From Magicicada septendecula (Eukaryota; Arthropoda; Insecta; Hemiptera; Cicadidae): a stretch of 64,000 nucleotides of DNA. Location: contig CM068370.1 in the NCBI GenBank assembly GCA_034769895.1, forward strand, positions 40,939,844-41,003,843, read 5' to 3'. This document shows positions 1-10,958 of this stretch, piece after piece; within the stretch, counting starts at the first letter, position 1; each line of letters opens with the position of its first letter. A program made the translations under genes and the position numbers. The notes under the pieces were generated by a model. The model was not told where the DNA came from, made no database searches, and saw only the letters and a program-made list of their open reading frames with translations.

Positions 1-842
1 CATTATTTGTTAAAATTTTAGCTTTGAATGGACTAATCAAAGAGGATATTGGTGGTTCAATCATGATAGGCTTAGTAAGGTTATATATACTTCGTCCATA
101 GGTATGTGGTAATAAGGTAAAATATTTGGAATATATATGACAATGGTGTGGATTAAGAACTCCTCTCTCCTTAAGAATCTCGGTCTTAGTGTCTTGATCG
201 CATCTCCAGGTAACTCGTATCGGTTCTGGTGTACTATATATCCACGCATCCTTGTTCGGCATCTGATGTAGAATTGGACGGCTGAAATTCTGTATAACCT
301 TCTTCTCACATTGAACACGAGCACTGCTGGTCTCTCCAACAAATAATGCATAGATACAACTGTCGTTATGGTACGAATACAAAGGTATATTGGCTGGACA
401 CACACTATACTTGGAACCTCTGCACAGAATTACATCTTTGTGTGTAAGTTCAACATACTCTTGTCCGCATTTTAGTTAATGCTAAGTACTCAGTATTGCT
501 CTTTACATATATAAACTTATTGATAGAAGGTTCTCTATACGACAAGGACTTTACAGAATACAAGTCTAGTCATCTGTTTTCTGTTTTTAAAGGAATTTCT
601 ATAATCAGTTAGAAATATATTCCATTGATTTCTTTATTGTTATGCAAACTATCACTCTGTATTTTATCTAATTCACTGATCTTCGAACTAAATGTCTCAA
701 GATCATCATTATCCATAGTACCAAATAATATTTTCATAGCTGAACCAATAGCATTTATTGCTCCACGCTTCTTACGTGTTTCAGGTAACATAGATTTTAG
801 ACTACTTATTTCTATTTTTAACATATTTTCGACAGTACACAA
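1..842 (-). pseudogene. env: env-like gene (F-protein-type insect retrovirus envelope), broken and partial
   Basis: A short frame at 842-609 carries a furin-type basic site (RKKR) at about 762-785, directly followed by a glycine/alanine-rich hydrophobic stretch beginning GAINAIGSAM. This is the arrangement of a proteolytically primed fusion peptide in insect errantivirus envelopes and baculovirus F-type proteins. That frame stops at 609. A second, cysteine-containing env-like stretch is readable from about 430 to base 1. Little N-terminal sequence precedes the cleavage site, which fits loss by the same deletion that removed pol, and the C-terminal membrane anchor is outside the window. The gene is interrupted and cannot encode a full protein here. 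The assignment rests on the cleavage-site and fusion-peptide pattern and on the position after pol. Confidence 0.65.
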
Positions 843-916
843 GTGACTGACTTCGAGTTAATGGAGTCCTTGGCTCGCTAAAGGAATAATCGCTGTTGTA
901 TGAAAAACAATAATAA

Positions 917-1300
917 TTACATACGTGGTAATCTAGGTCGAAGGTTGTAAGATGAAGATGGAGATTCAGACAAGGATATTGGTCGATTAGGATGCCATTC
1001 AGGATCGTTAGGTGTAGGTGGTGAAGGTGGAGATAGTGCTAAACTATCTTCAAATTCAATAGGTGTAATGTCTAAAATAGGTTCATCTTCTTTTTCAATC
1101 GTTACTATACGCATCGGTCTCCCCACTACTTGTCCCTCGGTTAAAACATTCGTATCGCAAGCTTCATTGTCATCAAACCTTGACCCTGTACTTGATTCGT
1201 TATCACTATGTTCAAATGTAACAGCTGTTTTTTTTTGTGCGTTGCTGACTCCGTGGTTTCTTATCTCAACCTATACCACGACAGGAGATAGGTATGTCTG
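917..1300 (-). pseudogene. pol: pol C-terminal tail after internal deletion
   Basis: The frame ending at 917 is acidic and proline/serine-rich and finishes with SYNLRPRLPRM. The YNLRPR motif is a common ending of Ty3/gypsy integrase polyproteins. The same frame can be followed upstream to about 1240. There it abuts, out of frame, the RT fragment that stops making sense near 1305. About 2.5 kb of RT, RNase H and integrase coding sequence expected between these points is absent, so the junction at about 1240-1305 is a deletion scar. The region between 842 and 917 is non-coding. Confidence 0.6.
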
Positions 1301-1309
1301 CTTAACGCA

Positions 1310-2612
1310 TCACAATTTGCCACTAGCCAAATCTAGCGTAGTAAAATATTTAGAATTTCCCAAACAATCTAACGTCTCAACAATATTTGGTAACGGATAA
1401 GCATCCCCTTTTGTTATACTATTTAACGCTCTATAATCAACACAAAACCTGTACTTAGGTATACCGTCTGGACTCTTTTCGGAACTATCATAACTGGACT
1501 ACTCCACGGTGAGTTTGAAGGTTTTATTACATCTTTCTCTAACATCTCGGTTATATGACTCTGTATCACACTCTTCATAGACTCAGGAAGGTTTCTTTTT
1601 AATCGGTAAACTATCACCAGTATGTATTTTATGCTTTATATCTATAAGACACCCTCTATGCTCCGGATCCTCATGGAACAAATCTCTATACTTTAATAAC
1701 ACTGGTTTCAAAACTTCACTGTCACTCTCAGACAAGTGCTTTAATTTCCCTAATATTAATTCATCAATATTCTCATTACTACCAAAATTATCATGTTTAT
1801 TATGTTTCTCATGTTCTAGAACATCAACAACTCTTACACTTCCATAAACTTCAGGCTGGTATTTCTCTGCCAGACCTAATGTAATTCCCTTTTGAATTAC
1901 AAGTGGTTCTCCACTACAATTAACAACTTTAACAACTACATTGTTATCGGTGTCTACAGTACTCAGTACACAGGCAACTCTTATACCCTGCACATCTAAT
2001 TCTCGTGGTTCTACTAAAACCTCTCGTGGCACCGGAATGTCACGTAGACCGACTATTTGGCAATTTACTAATACCTCACTTAAGGGTGGTAACTCTTGCT
2101 CGGAAACATTCATGACATGCCAAAATTCTGCATCATTCCCGACAAAATTACGAGTTATAGGCTGATCAGGCCCACAACCGGTAATACCAGTGGAGACTAC
2201 CCTGCAATCCTCTACACCGGAGTCGAGTGATATGACTACCGAGTTATTATTCAAACTCAAGCGTCGTGATGGCAAGTCTATTATTACACCCAGTGACTTT
2301 AGTAAATCGAGGCCTAGTATACCGTCATAAACATGAAAAAAAACTATCATCCCTTCGTACTACAAGAAAAGTGTGTACAAGTTCAACGCTTCCCAGACGT
2401 AACCTCAAATTTTGTGTCCCTTTTACGAATAAGTTACTCCCGGTAACCCCTTTAGCATTTATAACAGTTTTGTGTGTGGCACATCTACTGATACCTTCCT
2501 TAATTAAAGAAATACTAGATCCAGTGTCTATTATAAATTTACATAATTTCTTTTCAATTTCACCCATAATTACTAAATCATTTAAACCGTTAGAAGAGAT
2601 TGTAGGTATCAA
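1310..2612 (-). pseudogene. pol: pol N-terminal part: aspartic protease and first third of reverse transcriptase
   Basis: Frame 2612-2325 contains the retropepsin active site FIIDTGSSISLI. After a one-base frame change at an A/T run near 2338, the 2350-1583 frame continues with the conserved YDGILGLDLL protease segment and a linker to RT. A second frame change near 1600 leads to [19 protein letters not shown], the standard opening of Ty3/gypsy RT. A third frame at about 1440-1310 carries [17 protein letters not shown] and the motif-A stretch [10 protein letters not shown] ends there, before the YxDD box. Protease and RT would act in virion maturation and cDNA synthesis, but this copy has at least three frame breaks plus the deletion. 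Confidence 0.85.
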
Positions 2613-2641
2613 ATAACTCGTCCGTTCGACCTTGCCGTGCC

Positions 2642-3619
2642 CTAACGAGTCGAACTGCTGGTGTTTGGGTGTGTATTTTGCTTACTATTGCAGTTACGAG
2701 CGTAATGCCCCTTAGCATGACAATTATAACATTCTATGTCTTTAAAAGCCTTTTTTTGTGCATTGTTATTATTTTTATTATTACGGTTCTGATTATAACT
2801 GGTACTGCGAGCATTATGTGGCTGAGTTTTACCACTAGCTTTTCTTGATAACTTTTTAAAACAATTCTTAGCTAAATGACCTACCTTGTTACAGTGATAA
2901 CAGGTGACACTAGTCACGAAGACATGTCCATCGACGTTATTTCTCTTACCATGTCCCCATGAAGTATGCTGCTGTTGTCGATCAGCTGAAGCCACAGTAT
3001 TAGCGATCTGAATTGCCTCCTGCATAGTGTTAGGTAATCGGTATCGTACTTGCTGGCCCACAACACCTTGTAGGCCATTTATGTATGCAGCTAAAAGTTG
3101 ACGCTCCGCCTCTTCCTCGATGACTTTCTGCTCCATAGGATCAGCAACCTGTCTAATAGTCTTTGAACATAAAATTCGGCAACGATCAGCAAAAGATTCT
3201 GGAGTTTCAACCCTACGCTGTGTCGCTGACTGAAGTGCTGTATAATGATACTGATCTAACTGCTTAACTTTAAATCACTCAATAAAACACTGTGTTAAAA
3301 CGTCATACTTTAAATCTGCTTTCTGTAACTGCGGACAACTGTTATAATACAATGCTGCAGGTCCCCTTAATTTTAACGAAACGATGCGAACCTTATCAGA
3401 ATCGTTCCAATTGCCTATTGTCGCGGCATCGTCAATCTTTTTAAAGAAAGCATGAACAGGAATACCCGTACCATCGCCCCTCCAATTTTCAATTAAGTTT
3501 GCTATAGTCAGATCCTTAGTGACAGTAGCAGCGACAGGTGCAGTACCTGTTGTCTGGATACGCTCTTGTAACTCGGCTACGATACGTTTTAATTCAGCTA
3601 CCTCAGACATTTTAGACAT
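2642..3619 (-). pseudogene. gag: gag: capsid and nucleocapsid with two zinc knuckles, one in-frame stop
   Basis: The frame starts at 3619 (MSKMSEVAELKRIVAELQ). It carries a capsid-like region (NLIENWRGDGTGIPVHAFF) to an in-frame TGA at 3275-3277, then continues in the same frame to the stop at 2642. The C-terminal half contains two CCHC zinc knuckles, CYHCNKVGHLAKNC and CYNCHAKGHYARNC, separated by an asparagine-rich linker. The stop falls in a context (FIE-stop-FKVKQ) where one CGA to TGA change would explain it. Apart from that codon the gene looks about full length (~325 residues). Gag would package element RNA. Confidence 0.85.
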
Positions 3620-3654
3620 TTGTAATCAAACTCTTAATAGTTTTATTTAAATAA

Positions 3655-3909
3655 TTAATTTCTATGATTCTTTGTAATTAACTTCGAAAGAGAATCTCGC
3701 ACCCCTCCAAATAGTATTAGGATCTTGGATTGGACTGGTGTGTTATAAACAGGTAAAGTGACAGAAGGACTACTGTGGGTATAATAAGCTGTTATAACCC
3801 CAACACGCGTACCAACCTGCATAAAAAGTTTGAACAAGCCCCAAAACCTTTGAGCCATTAACGAATCATCACTTAATTTTTTCTTTAACTTCTTACTACT
3901 ATTGCCCAT
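3655..3909 (-). CDS. Leader ORF between PBS and gag, with possible N-myristoylation signal
   Basis: This is an 84-residue open frame starting MGNSSKKLKKK, lying between the primer-binding site (3979-3996) and the gag start (3619), in a different frame from gag. The N-terminus fits the N-myristoylation consensus (MGxxxS) and is followed by a lysine cluster, the arrangement used for membrane targeting by matrix proteins. A moderately hydrophobic segment follows (WGLFKLFMQVGTRVGVIT). I do not recognise a family. It may be a leader ORF, a separated former N-terminus of Gag, or chance. Confidence 0.35.
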   Translation of the reverse strand: MGNSSKKLKKKLSDDSLMAQRFWGLFKLFMQVGTRVGVITAYYTHSSPSVTLPVYNTPVQSKILILFGGVRDSLSKLITKNHRN

Positions 3910-3978
3910 TAATAAAGAGCCACTTCAATGAGAGAAACGTTTAATTAATGTAAGTAAACTAACATTCCCAAATTTAAT

Positions 3979-3996
3979 ATCCCACTTCTGACACCA
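3979..3996 (-). promoter_or_regulatory. tRNA-Leu primer-binding site
   Basis: Read on the minus strand this is TGGTGTCAGAAGTGGGAT, complementary to the 3' end of animal tRNA-Leu (…ATCCCACTTCTGACA plus CCA). It lies about four bases inside the LTR edge, where minus-strand cDNA synthesis of an LTR retrotransposon is primed. This fixes the element's orientation and the LTR inner boundary. Confidence 0.85.
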
Positions 3997-4000
3997 AATT

Positions 4001-4860
4001 TGTTGTAACGCCTGGGGCTGGGGCCTCACAAAGTGAAAGCTCCAGTCATGTGGACAGGATAGCTGTGGGAATGGCTTGTTATTAAATAAGGCATTTACTT
4101 AGATTAATAATATTTCTTTATTTCATTAGGGTAACTACGTTCGTTAACAAGTTTTATGTTGATGAACAAATGACAATACAAATGAACAAATAACAATAAT
4201 TGAAGTGACATACTCTCGTTACAATAATTCTATTGAGTGTTTTCATCAAAACATAACATTATATATAGAAAAAAAACTTTCTTTATATACTGACTTATTA
4301 AAACATTATAAAAGCTTTACTAACTATATTTCTGAATTTGGTACGTTACCACTTTAAATTAGGCATAAATGATTAAGATGTCAACTATACATATTCCTTA
4401 ACAAATTTAGAACACTACTGAGCACTTCTGAGTATAAATAATTCATTATCCAAAATCGATTAATGCTTTAAGTTTGAACTAAGTAAAACAAAACAAAGTT
4501 GTAATTACGCTTTTGATGTGGCTCCATGGACAGAAGATGCACATCTACGATGTACGGAGAGTGCGCAAGGACCCCAAAAAGTGAACAAGTGAAAAAAGAG
4601 AGTGTGTACTTCCCAGTGCTCTCGTCAGTTTTATAGCCTGCGTGACGCAAAAAGTCTCTATGAGTTAACGCCCAAAATTCAGCCAATCAGAACTGGACTT
4701 TGCACTTGTTTCGAAACTTATCAGGTAACACGAGAGGACAATTTGACATTAATTTTTGTGAATCAAAGCGGAATTCGTTTGCGAACACCAACATGTAAAC
4801 AATTCTTAGCTTCCCTGGTTGATAACTCGCTACAAGTGCCACGATAAAAAATGATCAGCA
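4001..4860 (-). repeat. 5' LTR of the errantivirus-like element (outer end uncertain)
   Basis: The minus-strand sequence ends …CGTTACAACA next to the PBS, a normal LTR terminus. Within it are a TATA-like stretch near 4261 and, downstream on the minus strand, an AATAAA-type signal near 4112, in the order expected for U3-R-U5. The partner LTR is outside the window, so length and outer border cannot be confirmed. Confidence 0.5.
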
Positions 4861-5271
4861 CACTTCCTCACAATCGCTCAGTTTGTTCCTTAAAATAATT
4901 CTTAAGATAAAATAAAATAATACATTGAGTAGTTTGAGTATGAGTAGAATCCTCATTTACAATTATATATAAAATCATAATGTGGAATGTGCTGGGCACA
5001 ACAACCAATAAAATAAAAGTTAACATAAAACACAAAAATACCAAGAAATTGTCTAAAAAGTTAAGAAAATACCGATAAACATGTCACGCAACTGTTTGAA
5101 GGTTAGCCATAAGCATTATCTAATTACGGCTGAGAACTGCGAACAGCTGTCTCGTAACATGTATAGAAAATGCGCTATAATTTTTGGTTCATACTGCTGA
5201 TGCCACCTATGAATTTTTTTGTTAACTAAAAGCCATATGGTCCTATTACAGATGTTCATGGCCGACTACCA
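4861..5271. other. A+T-rich sequence without recognisable gene
   Basis: I see no coding potential or repeat termini here. It may hold the outer end of the LTR to the left and flanking DNA. Confidence 0.5.
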
Positions 5272-7251
5272 TATTTCCCCGCACAATGGTCGCACTTTTT
5301 ATGCCTGAAATATACCCGAAAAACACGATGTGACCTTTATATGAAACTAAGACTTTAGGTGATTTAAAAAAATATTGTTTTTTTTTTTTCCAAAGAACGA
5401 TTTATTAATAAAATTATTTGCAAAGTTAATTATAAATTGTCATTATTTATAATGTCTTTTCATTAATTAAAAAGTTGGTATATATTCACTTATTTAATTT
5501 AACAATCTGGAAGGGTTGTAGGCGGGAAGATTGACAAAATCTGAAATGAAATGAAGGAAAAAATTAATAACTTATTGTTTTAGCAATTCAAAGTTATGTT
5601 GACTTACCATAATCACTCATCGGTGTCTGAAGATTCTCCTTCCTCTTCGTTGGCATCGCCTAACTCTGGTGGTACTATTTCATTGTTGCTGACACAAGAA
5701 TTGTTCTCCCACAAAGCATCATATTCAGTACCATCTGGCGAATTTGATATGCCTGTTTTCTTGAAACTTTTCACTATGATCTCAGCTTTTATTAAATGCC
5801 AGCAATTATCACCCATGCACACAATACTTCGATTGATGGACGCTTAATTTTTCCGCTCGGAGTCAACTGATGGTCACCGTTTGCCATCCAGTCTGCGTAG
5901 AAATGGCATAAATTATCTTTGAATGGCTTATTAATGCTTACGTCTAGTGACTGTAGAATGATGTAATGCCACCAGCGATAACTATTTGCCCAGTATTGCT
6001 TTCTTCCAAAAGTTTTTTCACTTCCCGTACAATGCAACCCCGGGAAACTGTCCATAACGAGAAGGGCTGGCTGCTTCAAGACCAGGCGGTCTTTTGTTCC
6101 AGATAGATTTCACCCAGTCTATCATTAGCTCCAAGTCCATCCAACCTTTCGATTGGACCCGAGCATGAATTCCTCCCTGTAATTTTAGTCCTTTAGGCAT
6201 TGTCTTTCTTTTCAAAATAATGAAAGGCGTCAGTTTGTTGCCATCTGTAGTGACAGCTAGCATTATGGCACAACGCAATTTTTCGTTACCAGTTGTTCTA
6301 ACAGTTACAGTTGATTCATCCTTCTTTTCAATTGTGGTATTTCGTGGCATATCAAAACAGACAGCAGTTTCATCTGCATTGCCAGTTTGTGAAAGTAAAT
6401 AGCATCTACTTTTCTGTTCACTTATAACATAACGATGAAATTGTACTATTTTTTCGTTATAATCAGCTAGAAGTTTTTGACAAATTGTTCTCCTTCTAAG
6501 AGATAAATTGGTAACGCTGCATGAATCTACACGCCCAACTGCAACTACCCTTAAATTGATTTTCTAAGTTTTTATTTTTTGCTATTTAGCGAGCTTTAGA
6601 TTGAATCATATCAAATGTAACACAGCAACCATTGTTTCTTAGTTCTTCAACGTACTTAAATACGTCATTATCAACTTCTAAAAACTTACCAGTTTTAGCT
6701 CCCCTAAAAGCATGCCTTGAAAAATTAGTGTTTTTTAACTTATCCTTTATTCTTTTCCAACCACGCACTAACTTTTCACATACTGAAAATTCACTTTCCA
6801 CTGCTCTGTTACCGTGTTGCTCGGCAAACGCAATAACTTTTAGCTTCAAGCCAGCGGTTTAACTGTTATATTTTCCCACTACTGGATGGTTAATCTATTC
6901 ATAACACAGAAATGCACAAGCAGGAAGACGCGGCAGATGTTCACAGTTCAACAGTCAAACAATATCTCAGCATAAGTCATGCAGAGTGTTTTTGAAGTAG
7001 CCTTACTTTAATTGTTTAAGGGTGAGGGAGAACTGGAAATAACACGTTCTACCACCTACCCAAGTATCGCATGAAAGATAAAGAAATACATATCTACTGA
7101 ACTACATATGTAAATTTACCGACGTGTATTCTTTCTTTTACATGCCTAAGAAAAAGAAAAAAAAATTGTATTAAAAAATTGTTAATACAAATTCTAGCTT
7201 TCGAAAGTAGGGTCGACCATTATGGGAGTGCAACAATTATGCAGTGAAATA
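5272..7251 (-). mobile_element. Pogo-superfamily DNA transposon with TIRs and TA borders
   Basis: Left end 5272: TATTTCCCCGCACAATGGTC. Right end, reverse strand from 7251: TATTTCACTGCATAATTGTT. These are imperfect terminal inverted repeats about 30 bp long beginning at a TA, the pogo/Tc1 target. Between them is a degenerate transposase gene on the minus strand. The total of ~2 kb is normal for an autonomous pogo element. Confidence 0.75.
5613..6849 (-). pseudogene. Pogo-like transposase (Brinker/CENP-B-type HTH plus DDE), broken
   Basis: The N-terminal part (6849-6586) has a Brinker-type helix-turn-helix look (KLKVIAFAEQHGNRAVESEF) followed by a CENP-B-like segment. The catalytic domain is read across several frames. 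ADETAVCFDMPRN near 6375 gives the first Asp, PALLVMDSFPG near 6055 the second, and SLDVSINKPFK near 5950 the third. The C-terminus (SFKKTGISNSPDGTEYDALW, near 5760) is the usual pogo ending, followed by an acidic tail. Frame changes near 6085 and 5800 and stop codons near 6400-6580 inactivate it. The gene would have encoded a cut-and-paste transposase binding the TIRs. Confidence 0.8.
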
Positions 7252-7304
7252 CAGTATATTTCATCGGTTAAGAAATACAGGAATTGAAACGTGAAAACGT
7301 GTTA

Positions 7305-8312
7305 CAGTAGAATCCCACTAACTCACCTCCCGATATCTCAACATTCCGTATAACTCTATGATCACTTTTTTTTTAAATCGCTAAATGATTTCTGCTGGTC
7401 AAGCAGAACATTATCTTTGAAATAATGTGGTGGTCTATTAAAAGCTAGACTGTAATAATTTCTAACATCGCTTATACGGTGCAAACTCTGTTCAAAGATT
7501 TGTTACGGTATTCAATTTTTGCAATTTAGCCATGGAGGTGTGACATGATCGATAAACTAAAGAAAATAGACATGTTGGACGTAGTGGGGTGGAGATCTGA
7601 ATCTTGGAATGAAATCGAGCATATAAGCCTCGTTCTTCCTGGAGGACCATTCTCATTGCTGGACCATTCAGGAAACGAGTTTCAAGAAAGCAGAGAAGAG
7701 ATAGAAAATTGTTAAACAGTGGACTTATTGAAGAAAATTCCAGGCTGCGAAGAAGTTACTGATGGTGATGTTGGAGAATGGATGGGGCAGGATGAAAACT
7801 GAACTTTTAGGAGATGGTGAAATAGTTGCACTAGTGAAAGAGAATGAGGATAAAAATAAAGATGAATCAGAAGACGAAGAGATGGAAGACAACGGAAAAG
7901 TTAAAAAGATGACTCACAGTGAAGGACTAAAGGCCGCTGAAGGAATGCTCCGTTACTTGGAGGAGCAGGGTGCATCTGCTATGGACATTTTGTTTCTCTG
8001 TCGCCTATGTGATGAAGCTGCACGAAGACGAAATGAGTGTGAGAGACAGTCTAGCATCACGAGATTTTTTTCTACAAAGAACTAGTCATTTCTTCAGTTT
8101 GTATGTAAGTTTTTTTAACTTTTAACAATTATTTTAGGGTATGTTGTACTTTTCTGTGTCCTGTATTGTGGTAGAACTTTCATTATAGTAGTATGCAGTA
8201 AAATATTATGAGTTGTGAATAATCCACCACCCCTTATTTCGTAAAACTCGACATTTTCGGTAACTCGTTACCCTCTCAGTCCACATTAGGTCGAGTTTGC
8301 GGGACTCTACTG
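7305..8312 (+). mobile_element. Internally deleted Tigger/pogo element
   Basis: Left end CAGTAGAATCCCACTAACTC at 7305; right end on the reverse strand CAGTAGAGTCCCGCAAACTC from 8312. The TIRs differ at only a few positions, and both ends are bordered by TA (7303-7304 and 8313-8314). The element is ~1 kb and keeps only the last third of a transposase gene, so it is a deletion derivative mobilised, if at all, in trans. Confidence 0.85.
7543..8085 (+). pseudogene. Tigger-type transposase C-terminal remnant
   Basis: Readable pieces are KKIDMLDVVGWRSESWNEIE at about 7555, LLKKIPGCEEVTDGDVGEWM near 7725, and a C-terminal frame at 7762-8085 ending SSITRFFSTKN. This order (DVV/W..SW, then IPG..E..D..EW, then an acidic linker and a short C-terminal helix ending in TRFF) is that of Tigger transposase tails, and the element at 27083 has the same IPG..E..D..EW block. 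A stop and a frame change near 7795 separate the pieces. The catalytic domain is deleted. Confidence 0.7.
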
Positions 8313-8717
8313 TAGCTCATCCTTCGGCAAGTAAGGCATTTTTTAAATGGACGAGTTAATATATCTGTTATCTAGAAAGCGTTAAAACATACTAAAACCA
8401 ATTAAAACGTGAACTATACTGCCTTTAAGGATTTTGAAAACACTTTATTTTTAATACTTTTTTGCTACTTCCTTTTTATTATAATTGTATTAAGGACAGA
8501 TCTTGTGGTGGCTGTTTTTTTGGGTTCGGACTGGGGTTTAGTGGGCCTAAAACTACTAAATATCATATTAAAATTTCAAATAAAATATGTTTATAGTTCT
8601 ATTCTTAATATACTATACTATATAATATTAAATTTATTATATTGAATCTTGTGTCGTTTTCAGTTCTTTCATTATCTTTATATATTTTAATCTTATTGTC
8701 TGTGTTTTAAAAGTCTA
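8313..8717. other. A+T-rich sequence, nothing recognised
   Basis: A 78-residue open frame at 8409-8645 is hydrophobic and of A/T-rich composition with no family resemblance. I treat it as non-coding. Confidence 0.5.
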
Positions 8718-9420
8718 TTAACACTTAGGGTACTGATCACATTAATTGACATGGTGACAAAACTTTCATAGAGTGGCGATCACGTCATTTGATATGGTGA
8801 CAAAACTTCATTTGATGTGACGTAGTTTTATGTTTCTTTAAATACAGGATCACTTCTAATGACGTCGTTTTCGCTGTTGCGTAATGTTTGTTAGTGTTCT
8901 TAGTTGTTGAAATCACTAGCAGATGGTGGTAGTTCAAGTGAACAAAACTGAAACTACAAAAAAATTTTGCAAGAAAATTTCCAATTGCTGTGTATAAAGA
9001 CCCATGCTTCAGTTTGTCATTCAAAAAAAAAATTATACAAACTAATATTAGTGTATAACATTTTCTTGTTTTGTGTTTCAACAGTGAAATTTACTACGTC
9101 TAGATTATTTAAAGTGATTTTGTAATATTTTTAGTGTGCTATAACAGTATTACACCTTTTTTTAAATAAAAATTGTGTATTAAAAAGTAAAGTTGCATTG
9201 AAAGTGTTTATATAAAACAATAAAATTTTATATTTCATTATGAAGAGGAAGGTCCAACGTTTAAAACAAGGTAAATACAATTTTTCTATGTTATGTTATA
9301 GTTTCACAAGAATTTTTTAAAAAACATTAAAAATGGCCGGCACTCTATAGAAGTATTTTGCGTCATCAGCGGCACTAAATAGAAGTTTTGTGCTGAAAGA
9401 TCCGGCATCCAAAGTGTTAA
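8718..9420 (+). mobile_element. TTAA-flanked piggyBac-like element, non-autonomous
   Basis: TTAA at 8718-8721 is followed by CACTTAGGGTACTGATCAC. TTAA at 9417-9420 is preceded, on the reverse strand, by CACTTTGGATGCCGGATC. Both ends also carry inner blocks of related sequence (AAAACTT…TAGAGTG/TAGTGCC) that look like subterminal repeats. TTAA target duplication with CAC… ends is the piggyBac signature. Length is 703 bp. At the left, a direct repeat (tgacatggtgacaaaactt, then tgatatggtgacaaaactt) lies at about 8749-8805. Confidence 0.7.
9241..9270 (+). pseudogene. Possible transposase exon 1 remnant with splice donor
   Basis: Inside the TTAA-flanked element, an ATG opens MKRKVQRLKQ, immediately followed by GGTAAATA, a good splice-donor match. 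Upstream sequence looks like a promoter and 5' UTR. A basic N-terminal peptide plus donor site fits the first exon of an intron-containing transposase whose remainder was deleted. The call rests on ten codons only. Confidence 0.3.
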
Positions 9421-9616
9421 ACCCATTTAACTTATATTAAGTGTAAATCATTCGGTTTATTTAAGTCTTTGTAGTTTTTCAAAAGTTGAAGATTTCTCAT
9501 TAACTAGCAGCAATTAGTAACAGATAAGCCCAGATGATAAAATACATCAAGTGTGCTATTCAATGACACCAAGTCAGTGATCATGTCACTACTGTTACAC
9601 AAACTTCAGCCATTTT

Positions 9617-10958
9617 ACTTCCATATTCCTTAAGGAATGGAAGTATGGTGATGGCAAAAAAAATCGTGTTCGAGATTATTGCAGATTCTGATTCTACTAC
9701 ACTCAAAACATGAAAAAAAGTCGTTTTCCGAAAAGTGTCTGTGTGTGTGTCTGTGTGTCTGTCTGTCTGTCTGTAGATTTTTTTTCTATGGCAAACGATA
9801 ACTGCCGCAAATTCAAACAGAATCAAATAATTTTTTGCATACAGCCCTGATTTTCAGAGTACTCGCGACCTATTGTTTTTGGTGAAGTTCGGTTGAGGGA
9901 AAGGGGTAGTTTACCTGCAACGGTTTTTTTTTTAGCAAGGGTAATTTTGTTTGTTTGGCAAACGATAACAGCCGCAAATTCAAACAGAATCAAATAATGT
10001 TTCGCATACAGCCCTGAATTGTAGAGTTCTCAAGATCTGCTGATTTTGGTGAAGATCGGTTAAGGGAAAGGGGTAGTTTACCTGTAACGTTTTATGTTTT
10101 AACAAGGGTATTTCCTATGGCAAACGATAACAGCCGCAAATTCAAACAGAATCAAAAGATTATTTGCATACAGCCCTAAATTGTAGAGTTCTCAAGACCT
10201 ATTGTTTTTGGTGAAGTTTGGTTGAGGGAAAGGGGTAGTTTACCTGCAACGTTTTTTTAACAAGGGTATTTTCTATGGCAAACGATAACAGCCGCAAATT
10301 CAAACAGAATCAAATAATGTTTTGCATACAGCCCTGAATTGTAGAGTACTCAAGACCTATTGCTTTTGGTGAAGATCGGTTAAGGGAAAGGGGTAGTTTA
10401 CCTGTAACGTTTTATGTTTTAACAAGGGTATTTCCTATGGCAAACGATAACAGCCGCAAATTCAAACAGAATCAAAAGATTATTTGCATACAGCCCTAAA
10501 TTGTAGAGTTCTCAAGACCTATTGTTTTTGGTGAAGATCGGTTGAGGGAAAGGGGTAGTTTACCTGCAACGTTTTTTTAACAAGGGTATTTTCTATGGCA
10601 AACGATAACAGCCGCAAATTCAAACAGAATCAAATAATGTTTTGCATACAGCCCTGATTTGTAGAGTACTCAAGACCTTTTGTTTTTGGTGAAGATCGGT
10701 TAAGGAGAAGGGGTAGTTTACCTGCAACGTTTTTTTATCAAGCGTATTTTCTATTGCAAACGATAACAGCCGCAAATGCAAACAGAATCAAGTAGTGTTT
10801 TGCATACGTCCCTGAATTGTAGAGGTCTCAATGACTTTCGATTTTGGTGAAGATCGGTTAAGGGGAAGGGGTAGTTTACCTGCAACCTTTTACGTTTTAA
10901 CAAGAGTAAAGTACTTGAAAATTTATTTAAACTTTTTGAAACAACGGTAATTGTTAAA
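9617..10958 (-). mobile_element. HINE-like element copy 1 (reverse orientation), left part
   Basis: The element's 3' end lies at 9617 as a terminal palindrome starting ACTTCCATATTCCTTAAGG. Going right, the ~130-bp 3' tail is followed by a (TG/TCTG)n microsatellite (~9729-9776) and about seven ~160-bp core units (conserved blocks near 10081, 10243, 10401, 10563, 10721 and 10879; spacing 158-162 bp). The copy is interrupted at 10958 by copy 2 and resumes at 12193-12377. Units contain the recurring words TTCACCAAAA, GTATGCAAAACATTATTTGA and TTGCGGCTGTTATCGTTTGC on the reverse strand. No coding capacity is seen. Confidence 0.85.

Larger units (their letters stand above)
1..4860 (-). mobile_element. 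Errantivirus-like Ty3/gypsy provirus, internally deleted, left end outside window
   Basis: In minus-strand order the element shows an LTR-like region, a tRNA-Leu-type primer-binding site, a small leader ORF, gag, protease and the start of RT, then a jump to the pol C-terminus, then an env-like gene that runs off the window at base 1. RT beyond motif A, RNase H and integrase are missing, so this copy cannot be autonomous. The 5' LTR inner edge is clear near 4001. Its outer edge is uncertain because the 3' LTR lies outside the window, and 4860 is only a guess. Frame breaks in every gene mark it as an old copy. Confidence 0.8.
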
